Below, piece by piece: positions 46,708-55,674 of a stretch of DNA of 64,000 nucleotides; the stretch's first letter is position 1; each line of letters starts with the position of its first letter. The DNA comes from Bacteroidia bacterium. GTDB taxonomy: Bacteria > Bacteroidota > Bacteroidia > B-17B0 > Aurantibacillaceae. The position numbers were made by a program, and so were the translations under genes. The stretch is from NCBI GenBank assembly GCA_026415195.1, contig JAOAHO010000003.1, forward strand, positions 1-64,000, written 5' to 3'. The notes beneath the pieces are model-generated. The model saw only the letters and a list, made by a program, of their open reading frames with translations, did not search any database and had not been told where the DNA came from.

Positions 46708-46961
46708 TAAATAAGATACCGTTAAACTACAGATTTTAAAAGTATATAAAACATGTTTTTTTAAATTTTTCCAAAAAAATCTGCATTAAACAAATAACAT
46801 GAGAACAAATAAAATCAATGTAGTATAAATTCTTGAACATATACCATAAATATTAGGTTCATACATTCTCATTCAAAAAATTGAGATTATTGCATGAACT
46901 TGCATCAAAAAAAACGAAACATTTGCTTATTTTCGGCTTAAAATTTGGGAAATAAAATTCC

Positions 46962-49091
46962 ATGAATTTTCTTAAAAATGCCTATATATTATTCATCGTA
47001 TTAATAAAAACGATAAAAGCCACCTGGGGAATATTATTTATTTCATGCTTCGGAGTATTTGCCCTTTTAGAAGTTGATCAGGCCCAGGACATTTTCCTAT
47101 ACATGAAAAATTTTGCAGAAAACAAAGCAAATGAATTTCAACATTTGATTATATATATCTTGGCAATTTTTTTATGGTCAATAACAGCGTGGTATTGCTC
47201 GAGAATACTTTTGCTAAATCATCATTTTTTACCGTATCCGACCAATTTTTCACATGAAAATTATTTTAATTTTTTACAAAAGTACTTGGCAAGATTTTAC
47301 GGATTTATCCCTTTCATAATAAGTTCAATTGCATTTTTCAAAATCAATCATTGGCCATTATTTATCTTTTTTATCGTTATTGGGCTTTTATATATGATTT
47401 TCCTTAAGTTCAGAATTGAAATTATAATTTTTTGGAGGTTAATCAGAAAAAAAAATCTGAACATGGAATACATTAAAACTATCGCCTCAAATTTTAATAA
47501 AATGAGATTTAGTGTAAGAGGAAGAAACATGGAAGGAAAAGAAATTTTCAAAAAATATCTTATAATTAAAATCCTGCTTTTTATACATCTGATGTTATGT
47601 ATTTTATTTATTAACAATAATTTTTATAGCAGAAGCTTAGCATCATTTCTTGGTCCTGCATCCATAATAGTTATTGGAATATCAGCTTCTTGCCTTCTCT
47701 TTGGAATTGTAAATTTCTATGAATACAGGACAAAGCAACCTTTAAGTATAATCGTGATTATTCTTGTATTAATATTTAGTTTGTTTAATGATAATCATTT
47801 AGTAAAAAACATCACTCCGTCTAAACAAACTTTTTTATTAAGATTTTCGGATGAACAATATTTTGAACATTTTATACATAACCTCAACAAGATCTATTGT
47901 AAAAAAGGTCAACAAGAATCAAACCAAACCGTCGATACCATGCCGGTTTTTATCATAGCTGTGGAAGGAGGAGGAATACGTTCTGCTTTCTGGTCGGCTC
48001 ATGTATTGTCATTAATACAGGATACTGTTTTCAAAAAATTTAAAAAAAATTTTCTTAATCACGTATATGCATTCTCTACTGTATCGGGCGGATCTGTTGG
48101 TACGGGTGTTTTTATTGCATCATATGCAGAATATCAAAGAAATTATGGAGAAAAAATTTCAAATTATGATTCATTAAAAGCTTTTTGCACTTCCATGCTT
48201 TCGAAAGATTTTTTATCGGCATTAAATGCCGGTTTGGTTTTTCCTGATATGCTACAAAATTTTATTCCCTTTCCAATCCACAGATTCGACAGATCAAAAT
48301 GGTTGGAAGATAAATGGTCAGATGAGTTTTCGCGTAACATACCCAAGATAAGTAAAAAACATTCCTCGCACACCTTAGATGAAGGCTTTTTAAAATTTTA
48401 CTCCGACACTTCCTTTAATAATTTTTTACCTGCTTTGTTTGTCAATAGTACCCAAGCCCACACCGGAAGTAAAATAATTTTGTGTCCTGTCCGTTCCATA
48501 TTCTCAAATGTGGATACTGTAACCAATCTTTTTGAACAAACAAATAAGGATATACCTTTTAAAACAGTAATGTCGATCAGCTCCAGATTTCCATTGGTTA
48601 CACCGCCTGCCATGGTTCAAATAAACAATAAAAAAATTCATCTGTTAGACGGTGGATATGAAGATAATTCCGGGTTGACCACAGCCATTCTGATTTCTAA
48701 AAATTTCAAAAAAAATTTAAATGAATCTGTAAAAGATACTATAATCATGAATTTTTTAAAGAAAAACATTCTTAAAATTAATTTTATTTTCATCAGTAAC
48801 AATCCCCGTTCATCAGTAAGCACAATGAATAATACCTCGAAAAATAATTTATTACCCGAATTGACCATGCCGGCCTCTACGTTCTATTCGACATGGGAGA
48901 AAAATAACAATAACAACTTTTCTTTTGCAGTAGAATACTGTAATTTTAACAAAATTAATTTTATTGAAATTAAATTAAAACATACTCATAAAGTAATTCC
49001 CTTGGGCTGGTTCCTATCCCCTGAATCCGTGTTAAGTATCCGGCAATGTTCCATAGATAATCTGGAAAAAATATTGAATCAATTTAAATAA
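46962..49091 (+). CDS. Patatin-like phospholipase with polytopic membrane domain
   Basis: 709 residues. The first ~310 have about seven hydrophobic segments (YILFIVLIKTIKATWGILFI, IIYILAIFLWSITAWYCSRI, LSIIVIILVLIFSLFND). The patatin part follows: EGGGIRSAFWSA near 332 (oxyanion glycine motif), SGGSVG with the nucleophile Ser near 376 and LLDGGYEDNSG with the catalytic Asp near 561. The Ser-Asp dyad is intact, so it could be an active lipid hydrolase. The gene is much more AT-rich than its neighbours and stands alone between opposite-strand genes, suggesting an accessory gene. A role in membrane turnover or defence is speculative. Confidence 0.83.
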   Translation: MNFLKNAYILFIVLIKTIKATWGILFISCFGVFALLEVDQAQDIFLYMKNFAENKANEFQHLIIYILAIFLWSITAWYCSRILLLNHHFLPYPTNFSHENYFNFLQKYLARFYGFIPFIISSIAFFKINHWPLFIFFIVIGLLYMIFLKFRIEIIIFWRLIRKKNLNMEYIKTIASNFNKMRFSVRGRNMEGKEIFKKYLIIKILLFIHLMLCILFINNNFYSRSLASFLGPASIIVIGISASCLLFGIVNFYEYRTKQPLSIIVIILVLIFSLFNDNHLVKNITPSKQTFLLRFSDEQYFEHFIHNLNKIYCKKGQQESNQTVDTMPVFIIAVEGGGIRSAFWSAHVLSLIQDTVFKKFKKNFLNHVYAFSTVSGGSVGTGVFIASYAEYQRNYGEKISNYDSLKAFCTSMLSKDFLSALNAGLVFPDMLQNFIPFPIHRFDRSKWLEDKWSDEFSRNIPKISKKHSSHTLDEGFLKFYSDTSFNNFLPALFVNSTQAHTGSKIILCPVRSIFSNVDTVTNLFEQTNKDIPFKTVMSISSRFPLVTPPAMVQINNKKIHLLDGGYEDNSGLTTAILISKNFKKNLNESVKDTIIMNFLKKNILKINFIFISNNPRSSVSTMNNTSKNNLLPELTMPASTFYSTWEKNNNNNFSFAVEYCNFNKINFIEIKLKHTHKVIPLGWFLSPESVLSIRQCSIDNLEKILNQFK

Positions 49092-49099
49092 AAATTTAT

Positions 49100-49849
49100 T
49101 CAGAAGATCTTATATAAGATCGGTCTTGAAGGTGATGCATCGTTGTCGAAGGGTCCGGGAATCAGGTTCAACAGGTAGTTACCGTCGGGTATATGATTGG
49201 GCACATAAACCAGTTCGGTTATGGTGCAGTCCATGCGTGGGTTATCGGGGTAATCCCAGAAAATGCGGTGAGCTGTGAGTTTACCTTCGTCTTGTTCCCT
49301 GTCCACCGATGGCAAATCAATTAAAAGATGACGGATGCCCTTTTCCACAATGAATTTCATGGCATCGGGTTGTAAATACGGTGGGTTGGTATTGGAATAA
49401 TGAGCCGATATTTTTTCCGGAGAATTGTCCAGGGTACGGATAATCAGCGCTTCGGGCTGCAAATTACCCTCAAAAGATGCTTCCATTATGGCTTTGGAAA
49501 TTACGCGGTCTCCGTTGGAAAGTTCTTCAGGCAATACGGTAATCAATTCAGAAATATAAAAAAATATTTTTTGTTCACGGTAAACCGATATCCACTCCGG
49601 CGTGATATGCCCCACCGACTCAGTATGCGTCACATGAGCATGAGGGTTAAAAAAAATATTTCGGAAATTGACCGGGGCACCGCTTTTCACTTCTCCCACA
49701 AAATCTCCCATCATCACGGGGGTAATCTTCGGTTCATCCTGATACCAGCATACCACATTACCTTCTTTTCTGACAGGAATGGATATGTCCAGGGGCTGAT
49801 AAAAATCCACACGAAATTCTTTCCCTTTATGAAACAAAGTTGCAATCAT
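49100..49849 (-). CDS. Cyclase-family (kynurenine formamidase-like) hydrolase
   Basis: 249 residues. It opens with ISIPVRKEGNVVCWYQDEPK. The metal site reads NPHAHVTHTESVGHI in place of the usual HxGTHxDxPxH, so His ligands remain but the Asp is a Glu and the Gly-Thr is altered. The later segment LIRTLDNSPEKISAHYSNTN followed by PYLQPDAMKFIVEKGIRHLL is typical of the family. KynB-type members hydrolyse formylkynurenine; this variant may act on another amide or lactone. No tryptophan-degradation genes are seen nearby. Confidence 0.8.
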   Translation of the reverse strand: MIATLFHKGKEFRVDFYQPLDISIPVRKEGNVVCWYQDEPKITPVMMGDFVGEVKSGAPVNFRNIFFNPHAHVTHTESVGHITPEWISVYREQKIFFYISELITVLPEELSNGDRVISKAIMEASFEGNLQPEALIIRTLDNSPEKISAHYSNTNPPYLQPDAMKFIVEKGIRHLLIDLPSVDREQDEGKLTAHRIFWDYPDNPRMDCTITELVYVPNHIPDGNYLLNLIPGPFDNDASPSRPILYKIF

Positions 49850-49945
49850 AATGATTAAAAATAGTTATTTGCCTTCAAGTGACAGGGGAATAATTTTCAT
49901 GTTTTTACAAACTTTTTGAGTAAAATTGCAGTTAATATTTTAATT

Positions 49946-51124
49946 ATGGGAGCCGACAATTTTCAATATCACGACTATTACCTAGTGGACGAACTGCTGA
50001 CCGAAGAGCACAAGCAAATAAGGGAAATGGTAAGGGCCTGGGTGAAAAAGGAAGTTTCGCCCATTGTGGAAGAGGCCTGCCAGAAAGCAGAATTTCCCAG
50101 GCAATGGATCAAAGGCCTTGCGGAAATCGGGGCATTCGGGCCTTATATTCCGCAGGAGTACGGAGGTGCAGGATTAGACCAAATCTCTTACGGAATCATT
50201 ATGCAGGAGTTGGAGCGAGGCGACAGCGGACTTCGCTCTACGGCTTCCGTCCAAAGCTCGCTGGTAATGTATCCCATTTATACATTCGGTTCGGAAGAAC
50301 AGAAGCGAAAATATTTGCCCCGCCTGGCCAAAGGAGAAATCATCGGCTGCTTCGGATTGACTGAACCCGATTACGGCAGTAATCCGGCAGGCATGATTAC
50401 CCGTTTTACCGATAAAGGAGACCATGTTGTACTTAATGGAGCGAAAATGTGGATTTCGAATGCACCAATTGCCGATATTGCAGTTGTGTGGGCTAAAGAT
50501 GATCATGGTGAAATACGTGGGCTTATTGTGGAAAGGGGCATGGAAGGCTTTACTACTCCCGAAACCCACGGTAAATGGAGCTTACGAGCCAGCGCCACCG
50601 GGGAACTGGTATTTGACAACGTCAAAGTTCCAAAAGAAAATATTTTTCCCAACATTAAAGGCTTAAAAGGCCCGCTGAGTTGTTTGAACAGCGCCCGCTA
50701 CGGCATTGCCTGGGGTGCCATAGGAGCTGCACTCGATTGCTACGATTCTGCCTTACGTTATAGTAAAGAAAGAATACAATTCGGTAAGCCCATTGCCGCA
50801 TTCCAACTTACCCAGAAAAAACTTGCGGAAATGATTACCGAGATAACCAAAGCGCAAGTATTAACCTGGCGGCTAGGTGTATTAAAGAATGAAAACCGCG
50901 CCACCCCTGCCCAAATCAGTATGGCTAAGCGAAACAACGTTCACATGGCATTGACCATTGCACGAGAAGCTCGGCAAATCCACGGAGGAATGGGCATCAC
51001 GGGAGAATATCCCATCATGCGTCACATGATGAACCTGGAAAGCGTGATTACCTATGAAGGCACTCACGACATCCACCTGCTGATTACAGGCTTGGATATT
51101 ACCGGTATCAATGCCTTCAGCTAA
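49946..51124 (+). CDS. gcdH: Glutaryl-CoA dehydrogenase-type acyl-CoA dehydrogenase
   Basis: 392 residues from the ATG at 49946; the frame is open to a TTG at 49916 but the ATG is better placed. FAD/substrate segments: GCFGLTEPDYGSNPAGM, KMWISNAPIADIAVVWAKDD, YSKERIQFGKPIAAFQLTQK and RQIHGGMGITGEYPIMRHM. The C-terminal VITYEGTHDIHLLITGLDIT contains the catalytic Glu in the glutaryl-CoA dehydrogenase signature (YEGTHDIH). It would oxidise and decarboxylate glutaryl-CoA to crotonyl-CoA in lysine/tryptophan breakdown. The subgroup is inferred from this motif. Confidence 0.9.
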   Translation: MGADNFQYHDYYLVDELLTEEHKQIREMVRAWVKKEVSPIVEEACQKAEFPRQWIKGLAEIGAFGPYIPQEYGGAGLDQISYGIIMQELERGDSGLRSTASVQSSLVMYPIYTFGSEEQKRKYLPRLAKGEIIGCFGLTEPDYGSNPAGMITRFTDKGDHVVLNGAKMWISNAPIADIAVVWAKDDHGEIRGLIVERGMEGFTTPETHGKWSLRASATGELVFDNVKVPKENIFPNIKGLKGPLSCLNSARYGIAWGAIGAALDCYDSALRYSKERIQFGKPIAAFQLTQKKLAEMITEITKAQVLTWRLGVLKNENRATPAQISMAKRNNVHMALTIAREARQIHGGMGITGEYPIMRHMMNLESVITYEGTHDIHLLITGLDITGINAFS

Positions 51125-51128
51125 AACA

Positions 51129-52487
51129 TTAAAGTAATTCATTGGCCAGGTTGGCTAGTTCGCTCCGTTCTCCTTTCATTAACGTTACATGGGCATATAA
51201 ATGCTGGCCTTTCAATCGATCGATCATATAACTGAGGCCATTACTTTGCGTATCAAGATATGGAGTATCAATTTGATATATATCACCGGTGAAAACGATT
51301 TTGGTGTTCTCCCCTGCCCTTGAGATAATGGTTTTAACTTCATGGGGCGTTAGGTTTTGAGCTTCGTCCACAATAAAAAACACATTACTTAAGCTTCTTC
51401 CCCTGATATAAGCCAAAGGACATACTACCAGCTTTTCCTGCTCCACCATTTCATTGAGTTGGCGATATTCTTTGTCTTTTTCACTGAACAAACTACGGAT
51501 ATATTTAAGATTATCCCACAATGGTTCCATATAGGGGTTCAATTTAGAATTCACATCACCGGGAAGATACCCGATATCTTTATTACTAAGGGGGACAACA
51601 GGCCGTGCAAGATAAATTTGATGATAGTTTCTTCGTTGTTCCAAAGCTCCGGCCAAGGATAATAATGTTTTTCCGGTTCCGGCCACGCCCTGTAAGGTAA
51701 CTAATCGTATAGCGGGGTTCAATATGGCATCCAGGGCAAAAGTTTGTTCCGCATTGCGGGGGATTACATTATAGCAAGCACTTTTAATAACACGGGTTAG
51801 GGTATTTTCATTATAATTGTATCGGGCAAGGACGCTTTGCTGGCCGTTTTTCAATACATAGTAATGATTGGCTGTTATTTGCGATTTTTTTAATACATCA
51901 TCGGCTTTGCAGAAACCGTTGGAATACAAAGCCTGAATGGCCTCGGGGTCAGCCTTTTCAATTATGGTGTAACCTTTATAGAGTTCATCAACGGTTTTAA
52001 CTTTACCGGTTTCGTAATCTTCAGCAGTGATATTCAGGGATTTTGCCTTTAACCGCAGATTAACATCTTTACTCACCAAAACCACCCTTCGGTTAGGGTG
52101 CATTTCCTGAACGTAAAGGGCGGTGTTCAGGATGCGGTGGTCGGGCTTTTTTTCGTCGAATATTTTTTCTGCATTAATGGTGGAGTCGGTGTGCATTTCA
52201 ATTTTAAACTTACCCCGATTGGGTCCATTGATGGAAGTCCATTCCTGAAGCGAATGATTTCCGCTAAGTTTGTCTATGTAACGGATAAACTCCCTGGCCG
52301 CAAAATTTTTGGTATCGTTCCCTTTTTTGAACTGGTCCAATTCTTCCAGAACGGTGATGGGAATAATGACGTCGTGCTCCGCGAAATTTTTTATGGCCGT
52401 GTGGTCGTATATGATAACAGAAGTGTCAAGTACAAAGATCTTTTTGTCTTTGGCAGCGGCGGGAAGGGGTTTCTTTCTGACGGGCAT
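51129..52487 (-). CDS. PIN-domain / PhoH-like ATPase
   Basis: 452 residues. An N-terminal PIN domain (KKIFVLDTSVIIYDHTAIKN, ~15-150; Asp ligands also in EELDQF) is fused to a PhoH-type ATPase (~250-440) with Walker A LQGVAGTGKTLLSLAG, RPVVPLSNKDIGYLPGD and Walker B FFIVDEAQNLTPHE. This is the YlaK/PhoH2-like form thought to combine RNA cleavage with ATP-driven unwinding. All key residues are present. It converges with the acyl-CoA dehydrogenase (4-bp gap). Confidence 0.93.
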   Translation of the reverse strand: MPVRKKPLPAAAKDKKIFVLDTSVIIYDHTAIKNFAEHDVIIPITVLEELDQFKKGNDTKNFAAREFIRYIDKLSGNHSLQEWTSINGPNRGKFKIEMHTDSTINAEKIFDEKKPDHRILNTALYVQEMHPNRRVVLVSKDVNLRLKAKSLNITAEDYETGKVKTVDELYKGYTIIEKADPEAIQALYSNGFCKADDVLKKSQITANHYYVLKNGQQSVLARYNYNENTLTRVIKSACYNVIPRNAEQTFALDAILNPAIRLVTLQGVAGTGKTLLSLAGALEQRRNYHQIYLARPVVPLSNKDIGYLPGDVNSKLNPYMEPLWDNLKYIRSLFSEKDKEYRQLNEMVEQEKLVVCPLAYIRGRSLSNVFFIVDEAQNLTPHEVKTIISRAGENTKIVFTGDIYQIDTPYLDTQSNGLSYMIDRLKGQHLYAHVTLMKGERSELANLANELL

Positions 52488-52663
52488 AACAATTTGTTAA
52501 ATAACGATAGTCCTAAACTATTAAACGTACTGATTAAAAAAAGGTTAATTCAGGAATTTAATGAACAGGGAAATGTTTAATCAGAAATATAAAAAAAGGC
52601 TTTGAGCTACTTCTGATAAAAGTCATAGAAGTTTTAAAATTTTTTGATATTTTTTCAGGTTAA

Positions 52664-54619
52664 ATGAATTTCCAAAAACCCTCATTTCAAAATAATACCT
52701 GCATATTTTTTTTTATTTCCATCAGCATATGTATGGCTGCATTTTTATTTGAATTATTTTTTTTTAAAACCACATCCGATACAGGTGACGGGATTCAGCA
52801 TTTCCTCATGGCCAAATATGCCTTCAGGCATCCCGAACTTTATCTGGATTTATGGGGGAAGCCAGTTTTTACCCTGTTAGCAACGCCATTCGCACAGTTT
52901 GGTCTTAAGGGTATGTATTTTTTTAATTTTTTATGTTTTGCCATAACATCCTTTCTATTATTCCGGATGCTTGAACATTATGCCTATTCGTGGCTTTTGC
53001 CTTTAATTATATTTTTTTCTCCGATTTATTTCAATGTACTGAATTCGGGCCTAACTGAAATTTTATTTTCTCTTTTTATGGTTTTAGGAATTTATTTGTT
53101 TTATGAAGAAAAATTTATTCCGGCAGCCATTGTATTCTCGTTTTCACCTTTCGTTAGGGCCGAAGGTTATTTTATTATTCCCGCAATAATAATTTACTTG
53201 CTTTTTCTAAGGAAATATAGCGTCATTTTTTTTCTTGGTACTGGAACGGTAATATTAAGTATCATAGGATATTTTTATTTTGGGGATATCTTTTGGATTA
53301 TACATCAAAATTATACAATAGGCCAAAACTACAATTATAAGGGAGAATTCTGGCATTATTTTAAAAAGTATGATGAAATATGGGGATCTATTTCTACTAT
53401 TTTATTCATCGGAGGAATTTCATACGACTTGTATTTATGGAAAACAAAAAAATTTTCACAACAACCTCATCCGTTTTTAAGGATTAAATTTTTTTTAATT
53501 TATCCTTTTATTCTGATCATTTTTACATTACATATCCTGATGAACTGGCTTCCGGGAATTAATTGCAATTTAGGTATGTTACGTTACATGGCAACCTTTA
53601 TACCGCTAAGCGGAATATTGTCGGTTCAGGGCATGGAATGGATGAAATTTATCCGATTTAAAGAAAATTACAAGTTTGTCTTATCATTTTTTTTGATTCC
53701 GTTAATGTTGTTTCAAACATATAATTCTGAGTTATATCCATTCAGGAAAGACCATGATCAAGAAGTAATTCATTATGCCGAAAACTACATTAAAAATTTA
53801 ATCCATGAAAATAAAATCGTTTCCTGGCTACATCCGTACATCAGTTACAAGTTTGATCTTGATCCGTTTGACGTTAATAAAAGTGTTTTAATTTGGACAT
53901 TGGATACAGCAAGGATAAAACATCTTCCCGACAACAGTTTGATCCTTTGGGAAACACATTACTCACCCGTCGAGGGAAAGTTACCTCTGAAAAATTTATT
54001 AAGTTGCAAAAGCATAAAACCCTTAATACAATTCAAATATTCTGACAGCACTTATCCTTTCGATCTATGGATTTTCATCAAAAAGAACAAAGACGATACA
54101 ACACAATTAAATACAACAAAAATGGTGATGGTTTATAATTCTGAATTTTCTCTGAATGAACTTCCTTATGACTCTTTGTATTTTAATTTCGATCATCCGG
54201 TATTTCCCGTTAACCAAACATCATCCGAATATTTTTTGTCCGCTAATAAATCATTAAAATTTACTAAGGAAAATGAATGGGGGCATGTTTTTTCTTTCGA
54301 AAACATAAAGAACAAAAAAATTATTGCCGTTGAAGCAGAATATTATGTTTTTTCAACCGATTCATTGGCTAATACCTTATTTGTGGTTGATTTGGAAAGC
54401 AAAAAAAACGGAAAAAAAACTTTTTGGGAAGGATTTGAAATTTCAAAAAATATCGTATCTAAAGATGGTTCATGGAAATTATTCAAATCATATAAAATCC
54501 TTCCTGACGATTTGAATTTTCAGGAAAATAAGATTCAATTTTACTTTTGGAATCGTTCACTAAAGGAGTTTTATGTTGAAAATTTGAAAATAAAGTTGTA
54601 TTACTTGAATGAATTATAA
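52664..54619 (+). CDS. GT-C-like integral membrane protein
   Basis: 651 residues. About ten to eleven hydrophobic segments occupy ~15-370 (FFISISICMAAFLFELFFFK, FNFLCFAITSFLLFRMLEHY, LLPLIIFFSPIYFNVLNSG). The first loop has acidic residues after TM1 (TSDTGDGIQHFL) and there is an RAEGYFIIPAII segment, both seen in GT-C fold mannosyl/arabinosyl-type glycosyltransferases. The C-terminal ~280 residues are beta-rich and soluble, probably periplasmic. Donor and acceptor are unknown. Very AT-rich, like the patatin gene, and without an operon partner. It converges with the PorP gene (3-bp gap). Confidence 0.65.
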   Translation: MNFQKPSFQNNTCIFFFISISICMAAFLFELFFFKTTSDTGDGIQHFLMAKYAFRHPELYLDLWGKPVFTLLATPFAQFGLKGMYFFNFLCFAITSFLLFRMLEHYAYSWLLPLIIFFSPIYFNVLNSGLTEILFSLFMVLGIYLFYEEKFIPAAIVFSFSPFVRAEGYFIIPAIIIYLLFLRKYSVIFFLGTGTVILSIIGYFYFGDIFWIIHQNYTIGQNYNYKGEFWHYFKKYDEIWGSISTILFIGGISYDLYLWKTKKFSQQPHPFLRIKFFLIYPFILIIFTLHILMNWLPGINCNLGMLRYMATFIPLSGILSVQGMEWMKFIRFKENYKFVLSFFLIPLMLFQTYNSELYPFRKDHDQEVIHYAENYIKNLIHENKIVSWLHPYISYKFDLDPFDVNKSVLIWTLDTARIKHLPDNSLILWETHYSPVEGKLPLKNLLSCKSIKPLIQFKYSDSTYPFDLWIFIKKNKDDTTQLNTTKMVMVYNSEFSLNELPYDSLYFNFDHPVFPVNQTSSEYFLSANKSLKFTKENEWGHVFSFENIKNKKIIAVEAEYYVFSTDSLANTLFVVDLESKKNGKKTFWEGFEISKNIVSKDGSWKLFKSYKILPDDLNFQENKIQFYFWNRSLKEFYVENLKIKLYYLNEL

Positions 54620-54622
54620 ACC

Positions 54623-55669
54623 CTAATAAGATGGCTTCACATCAGGCCTTCCGAGGTTCTTACCATAACCCGCCGAAACATTATAACGCAACATAACTTC
54701 AAAACCGCCCTTAAGGTTAGAAGCCGGAGTAAGTTGGGAAAGATTAATATCATAAGCCATCCCAATGGCATATTTATCCCACATATACAGGACAGCAGGA
54801 ATGATAGCATCTTTAAATCGGTAACTACCCCCAACGGAAAAACTGGAAGGTTTTTTTACGCTGGTAAAGATGGATTGTTCATTCAGAATGAATTTAAACA
54901 TCATACCGGTAATGAATTCCTTGTTTGGGCCTTGCATCATATAGACCATGCTTGGTACCAATACGATTTTGGTATTTCTGATGTTTACTTCTCCGTTGGC
55001 ATAAAAAACGAATTTATTCAACAAGCGTTCATCGCTGATGATAAAAGCTGATTTAGGCATACGAAAATGGTATGCCGCAAATCCGGCATCAAATCGGTTA
55101 CCGTCTTTAGCACTGATATATTTTTCACTTTGAGCATAACTGATATGAACACCGGTACCGATGTCCGTGGAAAGGACTCCGCTTGCAGGACGGGTTTCAC
55201 CGCTTGGAAGTTGCGCATTGTATTGATAATTCACATATTGTGCCCCCCAACGAAGACGATTAGGGTCTAATGTGCGATAAACTAATCCGAAGTTCATGCC
55301 TATGGAACCACGCCATTTTTTGTCCAATACATGCACATAGGAAGCGGATATGGATGGAAATAATTGGGCTAATTTGGCATCACCCGAAATATCACGAAAC
55401 AAATTTATTCCATAGCCGATTCTTCTGTTGCGAAGCTTTTTACCTGTTCCTCCGTCATAAGATACCCCGTACGTTTGATAAGCATTTGGTGCGCCCGTCA
55501 CGCTGGCCCATTGATTACGGTAGGCTGCAATAACGCGGTTATCAAAATACAAACCACATAATGCAGGATTTAAAGTTGTGGGTATATCATTATACAAGGA
55601 AAAATGTATGTCTTGTGCATTAATTTTAAAAATGCTGATAAGTATCCAAAACAAATAAAACTTTTTCAT
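54623..55669 (-). CDS. PorP/SprF-family type IX secretion outer-membrane protein
   Basis: 348 residues with a signal peptide (MKKFYLFWILISIFKINAQ). It opens QDIHFSLYNDIPTTLNPALC, then FDNRVIAAYRNQWASVTG, the hallmark of PorP/SprF. The rest is aromatic, alternating beta strands, ending in MLRYNVSAGYGKN. The gene lies 5 bp downstream of a large type B cargo gene; paired cargo and PorP/SprF genes are common in the phylum, the protein being needed for export or anchoring of its partner at the cell surface. Confidence 0.93.
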   Translation of the reverse strand: MKKFYLFWILISIFKINAQDIHFSLYNDIPTTLNPALCGLYFDNRVIAAYRNQWASVTGAPNAYQTYGVSYDGGTGKKLRNRRIGYGINLFRDISGDAKLAQLFPSISASYVHVLDKKWRGSIGMNFGLVYRTLDPNRLRWGAQYVNYQYNAQLPSGETRPASGVLSTDIGTGVHISYAQSEKYISAKDGNRFDAGFAAYHFRMPKSAFIISDERLLNKFVFYANGEVNIRNTKIVLVPSMVYMMQGPNKEFITGMMFKFILNEQSIFTSVKKPSSFSVGGSYRFKDAIIPAVLYMWDKYAIGMAYDINLSQLTPASNLKGGFEVMLRYNVSAGYGKNLGRPDVKPSY

Positions 55670-55674
55670 GTAAT

